From: Megascapheus bottae
Taxonomy: Eukaryota > Chordata > Mammalia > Rodentia > Geomyidae
NCBI GenBank assembly: GCA_024803745.1
Contig: JANJXV010000100.1
Coordinates: 248,001-312,000, forward strand
Reading direction: 5' to 3'
Length of the DNA stretch: 64,000 bases
The position numbers and the translations under genes are program-made. Each line of letters opens with the position of its first letter. The stretch's first letter is position 1. Positions 35,364 through 48,616 of this stretch are shown in pieces. Below the pieces are notes generated by a model, which saw only the letters and a program-made list of their open reading frames with translations, was not told the DNA's origin and searched no databases.

Positions 35364-36220
35364 TATTTTTTATGGGATACCAGCTTGATGGCTGCTTGGG
35401 CTTTGTTTATACAGACACAGGAAAGTACAGCTTCTGTACCTTCTTCATTTTTTATTGATATTAGCAGTACAGGTATGCCTCAGTCATCTAGACCGAAGCA
35501 GTTCATGAAGGAGCATGACAGGGAAGCTTCCACAAGTCTGTGTCCTCACCTCCATAGAGCCAAGACCTGACAGAATTAGTAGCACTGTGTCATTGAAAGA
35601 AATTCACCTCAAACACTGAGCTGTATCCAGTGTTATCTTTGAAAGAAGTTCTAACCACCCTCTCCTGAATGGTATGCACAAAGACACCCGTGTAGCAGAT
35701 GCCGAATCACTCACACAAATGCTGATGGTAGTTTTCAGACACCTCGGACTGGGTAATTCTGACTACCATTTGTTCCAGTCCAAGGACTTTAAGGCCAGAA
35801 GCAAATGCCTTTTCAATTTCTTCTGATTAATGTCCCTCCACAGAATATCTGCCATTTCTAGAGGGTCCTCATGCTATTCTCCAAGGCAAACCTACCCTGA
35901 ACTGATTTGGAAAGCAAATGGGTTGTGTTAAATAAGCACTATTAGATTTTTAAAGTACTTGGAATTTGCTGGTCCTCACTGCTGGACATTAAATATTAGA
36001 TTTCTGAAGCAGATTCATCAAATAAAAATTTCCCTCATTTCTTTTCTAAGTCTGGATTCATTAAGTAAGGTAATGGCATCGGTGTATTGATTTGATCAAT
36101 AAGGTGCCTAATTATATAAATGTCACATAGTACAAATTAAGTCAATTTGGACAAATTTCCATAGAATTCCCGAGAGATCCAAGATCAAACTTCTCTCTTT
36201 CTTTCTTCATTTCTTTCTTT
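35364..36220. other. Unrecognised sequence with a coding-like minus-strand remnant
   Basis: No confident repeat. The minus strand over about 35,660-35,840 reads open for a stretch after a frame change. See findings. Confidence 0.4.
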
Positions 36221-36224
36221 TTTC

Positions 36225-36800
36225 TTGTTGTTGTGGGGCTTGGACTCTGGGCCTGGGCATTGTCCCTGGGCTCTTCAGCTTAAGGCTACTTCCCTACTCT
36301 TTGAGCTTCAGTGCCACTTCTGGTTTTCTAGGGGTTAATTAGAGATAAGAGTATAATGGTCTTCGGGGGGGTGGAAAATATTCTAAAACTATATAGTGGT
36401 GATAGTTTTAAAATACTAAAAGGGATTACATTGTACACTTGACATGAGTGGCTTGTATGGATGTATATGATTTATATCACAATAAAGCTACAGAGGAAAG
36501 AATTTATCCTAAAGTATTTGCTCTAGAAAACAAGACTATAGATGTGACATTGATTTGTTATAACACTGAGATAGTAAGTTGCTTCTCATTGTAATTTAAA
36601 GCTAGCACTTTGCCATCTCATCAAGGCCCAATTTCTAGACAACATCTAGTGTTTATCAATCTATATTCTCTTGTCCTCCATGTTTTGTTGGCTCCTCCCC
36701 ACAATAAACCTTTGTCACTCATGAAAAAAAAAGTATAATAGTCTTTAGTTCCCAGCCTGGCTTTGAACCATGATCCTCAGGCATGAGCCACCCCCCGCCC
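36225..36800 (-). mobile_element. 7SL-like/Geo chimeric SINE split by a retroposed insert
   Basis: The Geo half is at 36,225-36,363 ('ggggcttggactctgggcc' to 'gagataagagtataatgg'). The promoter half resumes at 36,732-36,800 ('agcctggctttgaaccatg', 'gatcctcaggcatgagcc'). The two halves fit together across the 368-bp insert. Confidence 0.85.
36364..36731 (+). mobile_element. Retroposed 368-bp insert with poly(A) and target-site duplication
   Basis: Flanked by 'agtataatggtctt' (36,350-36,363) and 'agtataatagtctt' (36,732-36,745). It ends with 'aataaa' 24 bases before a poly(A) run. The first ~120 bases look like an ancient L1 3' end ('tgatttatatcacaataaag'); the rest is not recognised. It looks like a reverse-transcribed 3' end of an RNA. 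Confidence 0.8.
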
Positions 36801-36841
36801 AGATAAGACCAAATTTCCACTTAGTTAACATTAACAGTCAT

Positions 36842-37033
36842 TTTTTTGCCAGTCCTGGGGCTTGAACTCAGGGCTTGAGCATTGTCCTTTGGCTTTCTCA
36901 AGGCTAGAGCTTTACCAATTGAGCCACAGCACCATTTCAGGCTTTCTCTATGTATGTGGTACCAAGGAATTGAAGCCAGGTCTTTGTGTAAGCTAGGCAA
37001 GTACTCTATCACAAGGCCAAACTCCCAGACCCT
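36842..37033 (-). mobile_element. IDL-Geo SINE, full length
   Basis: 'gccagtcctggggcttgaac' to 'ccaaactcccagaccc'. The B box in complement reads 'gaattgaagccaggtc', with mutations. Confidence 0.93.
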
Positions 37034-37722
37034 TGGTTAACATTATTAAAAAGCAACATATAATTTTTCTCCATGAGTATCACAGAATCTCAGATATATC
37101 TTCTGTGTAAAATAATATTTTCAACTTAGAATTCATGCTCACATAGAAATTCTATTTCACTTTCATGAGTGATCTTTGACCTTGAAATGAAAATGAAATC
37201 TGTTCATTCACCTCTAAATACCACAAAGGCTCACCACTATAAAATACATTGTTATTTCACAGTATTACTTCAATACAGTTTATTTAAGTGGCATGGGCTA
37301 TGTAGAAAATATGAACCAATCCTCTGGAACTTTTAGATCATGTTTCCTTTTTCAACTCACCTGTTAAAAATCTCTTCTTTGAAAGGATAACAGAAAATAA
37401 TTAGAGATGCTCAGGCTTCAAGAGAAACAGAAAAAATTCTCTTGAAGCAGTATACTCATGGTGAGATGCTGACAGCAACACTGATATGTGTTATAGGGTG
37501 TCTTAGATTTCCTAGCAGCCACACAGAAGAAAGAAACAATAATGCCCACAAGGAAAAGTAGTCAACCCAAGCTATTATTAAGAGAAGAAAAGTAGTTTTT
37601 TAAATTATAAGGTAACTGAGTCATAAGAATATGAGAATCTGATAGCAAAAGAAAGAGCAGAGCAATGGACTTAAAACTGAGTTTGCTAACCAAATGGTTA
37701 GAAACCTAGGTCAAAACTTGTT

Positions 37723-37727
<5 letters not shown>
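37034..37727. other. Unrecognised sequence
   Basis: No gene or repeat recognised. Confidence 0.5.

Positions 37728-37796
<69 letters not shown>
37728..37796 (+). repeat. (GA)n microsatellite
   Basis: Uninterrupted GA run of 69 bp. It creates a spurious Arg-Glu repeat frame. Confidence 0.98.
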
Positions 37797-37799
<3 letters not shown>

Positions 37800-40700
37800 A
37801 GCAAGAGCAAACAGAGTCCCCTGCAAGGATGAGATTCCTCCATCCATCCCAGGTTTCAGCACCATTTGTCAGGAAAGATCTTAGTATTTGACTGCCAGAA
37901 GTTTAATAAAGTTTATAAAGCAAGTGAGACAGCATATTTCAATAGAAATAATATACAGAATAAAAACTGAGGTATTTGAACAACCCTAATAACTGAAGTA
38001 ATAGCTGGAGTCCTTGGGAATCTACTGCTTCTGTGGAGACCAGGGGGTTTTCTTCACCCCAAATATGTACAGGGTGATCCCTAAAATCTGTGAAAATTTT
38101 ACCTTACATGTATGACTCTGGGATTTTACAGTTGTGACTAAACTGAATATTTTCCGTGGGAAAGCTCATTCCATATTATCCATCTGGTGAACTCACTGGG
38201 GCTTGTAATGGAAAGAAAACAGTCAGGGTTAGAGGAGAGAGAGTAAAGCTGGAGTAAAAGCAAAGGGAAACAAATGAGGGCTTCAGGCAGCCTCCAGAAT
38301 CTAAAACTGGAAAGGATTTCCCACAGAACTTCCGGAAGAAGGCCGCTCTATCAACCAGTGTGGGCTTTACCTCTAGAAACAGATGCCAACACAATTACTG
38401 TTTTGATTTCCTAAATATGGTATGAGATGGTGAACCATATATTTTCCTTTGAAATTCTTTGTGAGACTTCATTGTGGAAAGCAATTATCTCTGGACAATA
38501 TTCTGTTTATCTAAGAGACAATGGACACCCCCCTGCAATCACAGTCTGCCATAAAGTCTTCTCTTGTGGGACTGTATTTTTGGGCCACAGAGTAAACAGC
38601 CCTTCTCCTTGTTAAAAGCCAAGGACAAATGCTGCAGAAAGGCAATGTTTTATCTTCTGGAAAACAAGCCTAGACGTTGTATGAAATGGATTCCATATCC
38701 ATGCTGTGCTTCAAAAGCAGAGGTGAGTGTGACCTGGAGTTGGTCCAGGCTTGAAGACTATAAACATCTCTGAGAATCTCCACCACAGACCCTTCCCTGT
38801 GCCCTCCCCAACATCTGTGCAGCAACTGGACAAGGTAGAAAAAGTCTCCAGGATAGACTGCTACCCTAGGGGCACTGGTTAGTTAACAACATAAAATGAT
38901 CCTTTACTTACTATTAATAAACAGGTATAATGTCCTATAAATATTTGAGACAGAATAAGAAATGTCACTAAAAATAATGTGACTTCTCTGAGAATTTGAC
39001 TGTAAATTATTATAATTATTTCCTTTCATAATAATTTACTTTTTAACTCTACTTAGTTGGGTATCTGGGGGCACTTGGAATCTAGGATATTCTAGGCTTA
39101 CAATCACTCAATTTGATACCAATGCATAAAGCTTTTCTCCAAGATAACTACATTTGAGTTGCACTTATATAGGAGACAGGAGGATCATGTTGTAAGCTAG
39201 ATTACCTTACAAAATACTATGTATTTTGGATGAAAGATCCAACACTAAGTGGGCTCTACAGTCCAGAGAAGTGATAATGTTGACTTGGACTGCTGTAGTG
39301 TCATACCCAGAGACAGATAAATAGACTAGAAAGAAAATTAATTCCTAGCTCTGAACATGCTTTTAGTTTCCAGTATATAGTGATCAGAAGCCCAGGTTAT
39401 CCTATTTTTTTTCCAGCTCTGCCAATCATCAACTGCATGGCCTTTAGAGAAGAGGAACCACTGGAATATGGTACTATTATGCTGGAATAATTCAAGAATC
39501 TGTAAGATGGGAAGGCTATGAGACAACTCACAGAAGCAGCTTGGGAAGTGCTTGATAAAGAGTTTGCCCTCTGGGAAGTTAACAGTAAGACAGCACTTGC
39601 CTTATTGAAACTATTGCTACTATCGAGAATATGAGAACAGCAACGCCAACCTCAGAAGATTATGGAAAGAAAACTGCAATGGTGACTGGCTAGGAAGACT
39701 TTAACATGTTCATTTACATGTGCATTTGGAGGTGAGATACAGGTGTACAAAGTTTATGAAACAGGACAGAAAAATATATTCAAGCAAAGCAGAGGTGTTG
39801 ATTTCCAAGCCAGGAAAACTCAAAAGACAAAGATTAGTAGAGGAAGATGTTGGTTAAATGCTCTGAGATGGTATGCCTGGAAGCCTTTCATTTTGGTTTA
39901 GATCAGCAGTGTGTTTAATCATTTGTAGCAACTGTATTACAGGAACACAATGGCCCCACCCGAGGTATACACAAGGCCTGTGAACACACAAGGCCGGCAT
40001 CCAAGTGGAATGCAGCTATTGTTTCCTCTGGGTGGGATGCATTTCACTTCCATAAAAACACTCCCGGGCCTTTTGTTTTTCAATCCAACATTTCCAGTGG
40101 AAATAATTTATGGTAATAAAACCAGATAGCACAGGGCATGTAAGGAACTGAAATGAATTTGAGTCTCAAATGAGAAGTGTTGGCATGTGGACAACAACAA
40201 GATGGTCCTTCCAAAACAGAGAGAGGTCTTATTAATCTCCACATGGATCAATGAGGGATTTGGCTGAGGGAGATGGCTAAGTGTCTGAAGTTTTAGTCTT
40301 GACTTTCTTTGCCTCCACTGAGACAATTACTGCCAGGGTCAATTAGTCTTCCCAAATTCAAAATAAACTTCCATGCAATTTACAGTGTAAGGTATTGTTG
40401 GAGCAAATCTCAAATACTCTTAAGCCTTTCAGGTCTACCAGAGCAATAAGTAGTCATTGGCAGCATTATTTGGGGGTTTAGTTTCAGCACTTTTTTTTTC
40501 TTTTGGAAGTTAAATCACCTGTAATTAGCATAAAGAACTTGGAAAACTGCTTTTGCAAACTGCACATTTCCAAGAATTTTTATTAAAAGATTTGAACTCT
40601 AGAAATGTGAACTAAAATGATTAATATGAATTTAGATAGAAATGAATCTTGACATTCAAGTTCACTTTTCACTTAAATACCTAATTTTGTTCTACAATAG

Positions 40701-41762
40701 ATAGTCAGCAAGGAAAAATGATGGACTTCAGTGAAGTGGAACCACTAAAAAATATGGTTCTTAAATTATGCTGAATATATAATACTTCCTCAAATCAAGA
40801 GGGCTCTGAACAAAAGCAAAAAATTATTTAAGAACTATGAACAAGAGAACAAAATGAATTTGAACATGACCCATTTCCTGAGGCCAAGGTTGGACATTTG
40901 GTTTTATGAAGATTCTCTTCTAAATGTTTTTCACGAGTAAACATGTGGTATCACAGCTCCATAAAGAGGGGATGATGTGATTCCACAGTGTTTTATGACA
41001 CTCATTACCAACAGCTCAGTGTGCACCTAAATAGCCTCGGAAGAAAACCAACAATGTGCTCAATTGCTGTTTCTGTGGCAAATAATAAATATAGTGCTAA
41101 AGCTGTTGGGTGTCTGTGAGGGGGAAAAAGTCTGCAATCCCCCATGCGTTCACGGTAAATGCTTCTGATACTTTTTCTTCCTACTGTCTTCACAGCTCAT
41201 CAGCACTGTGGGAATAGACTGGAAAAAAAATCTGGCCTGTGACCAGGAACAACTGGCTATACAGGATGGGTGTCTTATAATTACACATTATGAGAAAGGG
41301 AAATCAGCAACCCTCCTCCACCCAGCAAAGGATTTTTCTCTACTCTTGAAGAAACCAAGAGAAATGGCACCCTCTGGAGGAGGCAGTCAATGAGGTACTG
41401 GAGACTATAGGTGCCACTGGGCCTGTAGCCAGAGGCTCTCAGACTCTCTTTACACATGAGAAATAAACAGGAAGAAAACACAGTGTGCCAAGTGGGCCAA
41501 ACTCAACAAATGATAGTTAAATCACCAAGTTTGTACATTTTTATATTATACATCTGACAGGACAGCGACTTGGATTCATGTAGCCCATTATAATTCTCAT
41601 TTGTTCATCTTTTCTTAGAGCCTGGTTATTTTCTTTGGTGTCTAAAGTTATTTCATTAGGTCCAAACAAGATAAAATGATTTGCATTTCCATACAGAATT
41701 ACAGGATTTTCCCATGCTGTGACTACTTGTACTTATTTAATTAATTTATATAGTTATTTATT
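37797..41762. other. Unrecognised single-copy sequence, nearly repeat-free
   Basis: The longest stretch here (about 4 kb) in which no SINE or L1 is recognised. Short frames only. A splice-donor-like GTGAGT follows 'aaaagcagag' at 38,723, after a 70-codon frame (38,564-38,773), but no acceptor or domain supports an exon. Confidence 0.5.
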
Positions 41763-42060
41763 TTCGCTGTCATACAAGCTTTGAACTCAGGCCCTTGGGC
41801 TTACTAAGCTGGTACTGACTCTGTAACTGAGTCAAGTCTCTAGTCCTGTTTTTTAAGAGTCTCATTTAACTCCCAAGCACACACTCAAGTCACAATTGAC
41901 TTACTTTATGCTTCTCATAGGTGCTGCGCTAAGAAACACAAACCACCATGTCTATGGCTTGTGAAAGTGATACACACATTTTGGGGCTGGCCTCAAGCTG
42001 TGTCCTCCAATATTTCCCTCCCCAGAATCTAAGATGACAGGTGTGAGCTACTGGTAACCC
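41763..42060 (-). mobile_element. Old dimeric SINE
   Basis: tRNA-like part in complement ('caagctttgaactcaggcc') followed at 41,970-42,055 by the B1/7SL-like part ('gctggcctcaagctgtgtcc', 'gatgacaggtgtgagctac'). Diverged middle. Confidence 0.6.
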
Positions 42061-42078
42061 CACTTTACTTATTACAAT

Positions 42079-42269
42079 TTTTTTGCCAGTCCTGGGCTTG
42101 GGCTCAGGGCTTGAGCACTGTCCTTGGACTTTCTGAAGGCTAGCACTCTACCATTTGAGCCTCAGCACCACTTCCGACTTTTTGCTATGTATGTGGGGTA
42201 CCAAGGAATTGAACCCGGGTCTTCGTGCATGCTATGCGAGCACTCTACCACTAGACCAAACCCCAGCCC
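42079..42269 (-). mobile_element. IDL-Geo SINE, full length
   Basis: 'ttttttgccagtcctgggc' to 'agaccaaaccccagccc', B box in complement 'ggaattgaacccgggtc'. Flanking 'ttattacaatttttt' and 'cttacaattttttta' look like its target-site duplication. Among the best preserved copies. Confidence 0.95.
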
Positions 42270-44079
42270 TTACAATTTTTTTATAATTTGAAAGCAGTTC
42301 AAGAAAAGAGATTACTCCTCAGAAACCACCAGCTCTCACAAAGTGCCTTACACTAAATCAACCAATTCTATAGAAGCCTTAAATAAATTAGTGTGTATAT
42401 CCTTCTACTTCAGTTCTGTAATTCCACCTGCTCATAATTCTCCAACTATGCCTCAAATAGGTTTATATTTAATGTTATTAATGGCTTCATGTTATTCCTC
42501 CTCTTAGAAATAGCAGTTTTACACATGTCTTATTAACGATGGATTTCTGTCATTTATTTTTATTTTTATTTATAAAAATAAAACATGAAGTAGAACAAGT
42601 AATTGAAATGGAGTAATATTTTACAAGATACATACTTAAGAATGACGATGAAGAATTTTATGTAGAGAATATATTTTCTAAATATTTGGTAAGAAAGTTA
42701 TCTAGTCAGACCACAAAAATTTGTCAGAATATTTATCTTACGAGTTGCAATAACAGTAACTATCAAATACAGGTTGTAGGGCATGTGCTTATTTTTTTCA
42801 TCCAAAATCCGATGTATTTGAAGACTGTGCCAATACCCATTGGGACAGGTAATATCCAATAGCTTAAATAACAGAGTTTCTATTTCAGATAACGTTGTAT
42901 ATTATCCAGTGTCTGAAGATATATTCTCTTCGGTAATAATGATGAGAACCTCAATTCAAACATCTGTCATTATTCTGTTCTCACTCCAAAACTGATGATG
43001 CCTAAGAGTTTGGAAATATACCAATAAAGATTTGCTATCCAAGATAGACCAGACTTTTATCCCTATTAGAAAGTCCAAATAAGGTGAAATTCTGCTCAGT
43101 ACTCATACAAAAAAAGGAAGCACTTATAACTTCATGTGCATTTTGATTAGTGTAACTTCATAAAGACCAAGATGTAAAAGAATAACGATTTGTTATTTCA
43201 CAGTGAGGGACGAGAGTACCAGGATTAATATATTGCCAGGCCAACCCAGAACAAAGAATAATCAATGATTTCATTGGGGAAACCTGTGCAAATTTGCAGA
43301 GGAATCCCATAGTATACTGATGAATGTGAAAACCAGGCTAGGACTGACTAGTCTTATTGTACAGCTTTAAAGTGTGAAGAGGGAGGAGTGTTGTAAACCA
43401 GCTCCCCACGGGGTCTGACAACAATTATTTAAATACTTAAAGTCTCCAGCAATGGCCCTAAGGGCATACAGAAAAATGAAGAAACATTTAATCAAGAGAA
43501 TCAAATAAAATCCAATAAAAACAGGGAAAGTCTGTGGCATGAGAGGAATGGTTCCCTCCTTCACCTCTCCCAGCCTAACAGGATAGTAACTCCATTACAG
43601 TCAGACGTAGTCAGAAACATAAGACTCCCCATCCTTCATAAACCAACCAAGAGTTATGGTACTTTGGGCAGAGTTCCAGGAGAAATATGAGGAAAAGGAT
43701 GCCAGCCCTTCTCGTTCAATCCTCCCTTCGCTCAGCTCCATGTTACAGAAGGTAAATTCTAATGACTGTAGGTGAGAAGACAATGTTCCTCTATTCCCAC
43801 TATCCAGACCGTGGGGTGAAATGCTTAGAATACTGGAACTCTGATTACAAGGTTTATGGAAAAGCCACCGTAACTGAAACATCATGGCAGCACATGTGGA
43901 TTAAAGGAACTGAGAATCTGGAAACAAGCCCTTGTGTTTACTATTGTCTCATCTCCAAAGAGAAAGAGAGATGGGGAAAAGGAGTCCTTCTAGCAAATGG
44001 CACTGGAACACCTATAGTCTAAACCAAAAGTACTTAAAATTGTATTAATGACGCCACCATGAGAGGTAAAAATATAAAA
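42270..44079. other. Unrecognised sequence
   Basis: No gene or confident repeat. Overlapping frames on both strands at 43,601-44,022 have no recognisable domain. Confidence 0.45.
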
Positions 44080-44660
44080 TATTTGGAAAGGGAAAATGAG
44101 GCATAATCTTCAGGTAAGCATAAATCAAAACCAAGACGAAACATCTGCCATTCTGGTTACATAAAAGAGCCCCATAAAATCCAGGGTTGGAAAAGGTATC
44201 ATGAAATCAGAACTCAGAATGGCGGGAACATAAAGAAGTACAGCATTTCACAGATGGCCTAACCATTCTTCAGAAGATTAATACAGACCTACATGTGGTC
44301 CAGCAATTATACCGGTAGGCACACACCCAAACTAAATGAAATTTCTGTCACCCACTACTGACAGTAGCGTCAATCAACCCACAGGTGAAAACAACCCAAA
44401 GCCCACAAGCAAATAAGCAGTAAGAAAGCATGACAAAATCATGTTAGAATACTACAACATGAATAAACTCCGAAAATATTATAGTAAGTGGGAAAAATCC
44501 TCCACAAAAATATCACATTATATGCTTTCATTGATTTTGAATTGGTTTTGGTGATTGCTGAATAACTAATCCCTTAATAGTCTAAAAATAGCTGAATTAC
44601 ATAATTTGTGATAGAACTGTATAATGTACAATTTTGTCCTTCAATAAAGTTGCACATTTT
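44080..44660 (+). mobile_element. Ancient L1 3'-region fragment
   Basis: A heavily diverged sense-strand L1: 'aagcataaatcaaaaccaag', 'tctgccattctggttac', 'aattataccggtaggcac', then 'gttagaatactacaacatg' follow the order of the L1 ORF2 end. It finishes with a polyadenylation-like 'caataaagttg'. Confidence 0.6.
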
Positions 44661-45264
44661 CTCTATTCATTTCTACTGTATATATGTGCAATAAACGTAC
44701 GTGTGTTTAGCAGTGACTACAGAAGTTATTAAGGATCAATATTTCAAGAAAAATAGTCTAACATAATAAAGAGCCATTAAACTAATTACAGCAGAATAGA
44801 GACACCTTATAAAATAACAGAATTCAGAGATGGATGCTACTTGTCATCCAAACTGATTTCTATAGGAATAGCAGACAAAGTATCTAAACAAGTACACCAG
44901 GGCATACACATGTTTCTGACATTAAGAGAAAGCATATGGCAGGAACAGAAACCTTGAATTGCAATCACACAATACTTTCAGGAAAGATGAGGGAGAAATT
45001 CTTGACACTGGGAGGAAGGTAGGAACTAGATTGGCTCATGGATCAGCACAAGTGCAGAACAGGACTTGCTTATTACAAATAGGAACAAGCCAGTTTTATG
45101 GCACTGTACCACTTCACACTATGTTCTTTACTGTGGTGTACTGAGTCCAGTGACTAGGGGAACATTAGGAGAAATTTTACTCTCAGTGACTATCAATCTC
45201 TGCAATGTCATTTTCAGAAAACATTCAATAGTCATGTTATCACTTTGGAGTAAATCTCATGGTG
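44661..45264. other. Unrecognised sequence
   Basis: No gene or confident repeat seen. Confidence 0.5.
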
Positions 45265-45490
45265 GCATTTTTATTATATTTTATTGTCAGGATAATGTAT
45301 AAAGGGGTTAGAGTTATATTTGTCAGACAAAGGGTGTATTACTTCTCAAACCTTGATACCCCTTCTCATGTTTTTGTCCTCCTTTCCCTCCCCCACCCCA
45401 CCTAATTATCTGGTTTTCTCCCTTCCCTTCCCTGTTTCAAATAAACAAATAAGTGTGTGTATATATAGTATGCCAGGTAACAAAGTCAGA
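45265..45490 (-). mobile_element. L1 3' UTR fragment
   Basis: Complement of an L1 tail: 'ttttattgtcaggataatg', 'attacttctcaaaccttgat', the C-rich stretch at 45,380-45,400, then 'tttcaaataaacaaataag'. Related to the piece at 9,005. Confidence 0.7.
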
Positions 45491-46017
45491 TGCATTAACC
45501 CATGAGATTCCCAAAAATGGGGGAAAAAAAGAGAAAAAGAAGCATGTCCCACCAAAACATCCCTATCATGACAAGAGAAAACCCCAAGTTTCCTCCCATT
45601 TCTGTATCTTCAGTTTTCAGAAAAAGATGTGAACCACAGTAGGCAAGCAATATATGTGGCCTGAATGAGCATCTATTAATAGCTTGCCAATATTAGGTTT
45701 ATGTATCTGTTTAATAAAGAAATCTTAAGAATGTGTTGAATCTAAGTAACTTTATAAAGGCTCCCCATGTGCTAAGGGTCAGTACACTTATGTTTCCCAT
45801 AATCCTTGACTGAATGACAACTAGCTGTCATTCACTTGAAAAAGCCGGGACGATAACAGTGACTGCAATCTCTCCACAACACTGATCTCTGTAGCACTTG
45901 TCAGATATAACTGATTTGCCAAGGTAAGCAAGAATCTAAGGCTTCATCTGGATTTTTCTATTTTTCCTTTGTAATATTTATTTTCCAGAAACCTGACTTA
46001 CATGGTTTCCATGGAAA
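45491..46017. other. Unrecognised sequence left of copy B
   Basis: Directly precedes the first base that can be compared with copy A. Because the window starts at the matching base of A, it cannot be told whether this stretch is also duplicated. Confidence 0.5.
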
Positions 46018-47001
46018 TGAGTGAAATGGTGAAGCACAGAGCTTTCAAAAGAGTGCCACAATGAAAGGAAAAGTTATTTTTGTTAATCATTTATTTAAAA
46101 ATATTGATCAATAACACTATATAGAAGGTACTATAGAAAAAAGTTGATTGTTAAGAGTCTAATTCATATCATAGTATATAAATACTGTGAAAAGCCTATT
46201 TCAATGAATAAAGTAGACATAAGGGAAAAGTCTCTATATACTGACTTACTGGTTTATGTAAATGAATATATTATGAATCAAGTTTAATTGGTAGATATAC
46301 GTACAGATGTTTATTGTCTTAGCCTGACGTCTTATAATACATTTTCTTGATACTTTCAACTCTAAGCCTCTGCTCTTTTTCAAACTCAATATGCAGTAAA
46401 CAATTAAATGGTTAGATAAATAAATGAGATAGAAATGAATTGGACACCTCTAAATATAAATGTTAGATGCACCCAAGAGAGGAGCAGCATTGGCTCTACT
46501 GGCTACTGGTATCAGGAAAAGCAGGTACAGAGCTGTGGCACAGCAAAGCACTTACAGCAGGAAGGAGACATAAAACCAATAGCGAAGAGTCCCAGGAAAC
46601 ACTTGCTATCATGTCTGGCAGAGAAAAGCCTAGGGGCTATAGACTGATTCCCTCGTGAAAAGCAAACACCAAAGACAAAGCTCTTTCAACACTCTATGCT
46701 ATTTCTAATTACATTTTTATTATTTGGATGTTATATAGCAATTTTCTTTCCCAAATTAACTGTTTTTAAGTTGGCTTCATTCACATTATCTGCAATAGTG
46801 ACAGTAATTCAGTAGAACAATGTCCTATAAAATCAGACTATGATAGTAGACTATACTTATGAAAGTCCTTATGATTTCAAACTGAATTATTTGTTTGATG
46901 GCTATTGTCATATTAGAATGCTGCTCCTTGATTCTTCTTAATGATTTTTACTGATATGCACGATGTATAGTTTTCTTTGTGCTCAAAAACTGCTTTTCTG
47001 C

Positions 47002-47198
47002 AGGCTCTGGGGCTTGAAGTCAGGGTCTGGGTGCTGTCTCGAGCCCATTCGTGCTCAACGCTAGCTCTCTTACCACTTAAGGCACAGTGCCATTTCCACT
47101 ATTACTGAACGGTTGATTGGAAAGAAGAGTCTCTTCGCTCTTCTTCCTGGGCTAGCTTCAAACCTTGATCTTCAGATCTCAGCCTCCTAAGAAGCTTC
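47002..47198 (-). mobile_element. 7SL-like/Geo chimeric SINE (copy B)
   Basis: Duplicate of the element at 985-1,182, with a few substitutions and a small indel near 47,133. It adds no separate insertion event. Confidence 0.75.
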
Positions 47199-48101
47199 GA
47201 GTATATTACAAACAAGCACCATCAGCATCCAGCTCCAAAACTAATTTTAAGCAATCTTTTGTCATTTTCAGAACTGAAAGTGACAAAGACTCGGATCTAA
47301 GGTGTAACCTACTTATAGTTCACCAGCTCTCTGAACACGAGAGATGATTCCCAAGTTACATTTTCTTAGATGATTTTAAGAATGCAAAGAAACCCTCAAT
47401 TTCACTCTAAATGTTTAAGGCCTGACTGGAATTCTAGAAGTCTTTTCCATAAGAAACGGAAATTTTCTTCTACCCTAACATAAATGGGTTAAAATGCTAC
47501 TTCTGAGGCCCCTACAATTACAACTTACTTGGGTTTGATACGTTCCGATTATACCTCCAAGAATATGTTATCAGGTCAATAAATAATACAAAGCACCTTT
47601 TCCTTGCTAAGAAAGGACAAGGAAAGTAACACCTTCTGGAGATAGTGAAGGTACTAGGAGATGAGGGTAATGTTCAAAGGATTATACATGGTGTTTGAAG
47701 CTACCTGCCCAACAGAATAACCAATACTACCTGGGAAGACCTGCATTTGATCACTCAGGCCTCACTGCTCACGACCATTATTAAATATTCTCTTAGTTTC
47801 TCAGCAGGCTGCTTTGAAGTTGCCACATGGAACATTTTTCTGCATAAAGAATTATAATTCACAAAAATGAAATGCTGATATGTAGCTACAAGATGAAAGC
47901 AGATATTAATCTGCATACCGCTCAACTGCTCACTGACCTTGGGTTAAGGTTTATTTCTATCATATATACTGCTTATCTCTTGAGAAGTTCATTTTACCAG
48001 CAGTCAGCACAGCCTTTTGACCATAGGGATGTATTAGATACAGGGGAAATAACCAAATAATACTGGATACAGTTATGTGTGAGCAAACCAAAAATATAAA
48101 G

Positions 48102-48616
48102 AATGTTTTCTGGAAACATAAGGACCTGGGAAAAATGTGTTAAGTAATGTAAATCAGGTCCAGAGAGAAGAAAGGATGCATCTTTTCTCCTATAAGTGGA
48201 ACACAAAATTAATTCATAGATATATCAGTAATCACTCTGGGGTAGTATACAAGTGTACATAAGTGTATGAATCAAACTGTGATAGATTCAGGGAAAAAGT
48301 CAAAGGATAAAATTCCTTAGAAAGTCTAACTCACAGTTCAACAAAATAATGCCAGAAAATATGGAAGGAAGTATTAAGGAAAGCAGGATAAGGACAAATG
48401 AAAACAGGAAGAAGGAAGGATGCAGTTACAAAACCTAATATATGTCTTACAAAATTGGGAAAACTGAGGGAAGGTTAGGATTGAGAGGGATGGGTGGGAA
48501 TGTTGAAAGGGTGACACTGATCAAGATGCAGGGTATTCATAAATGACTTTGTTGAATGGGAACTCCTTTGTACAACTACTTTAAAATTATAAAAATTTAC
48601 ATTTTAAATTTAAAAA
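48102..48616 (+). mobile_element. L1 3' tail fragment (copy B)
   Basis: Duplicate of 2,085-2,600, with a somewhat raised number of substitutions around 48,140-48,300. Confidence 0.65.

Noticed and set aside
38700..38730. Splice-donor-like GTGAGT after an open frame
   Set aside because: A single consensus match with no acceptor, domain or second exon.
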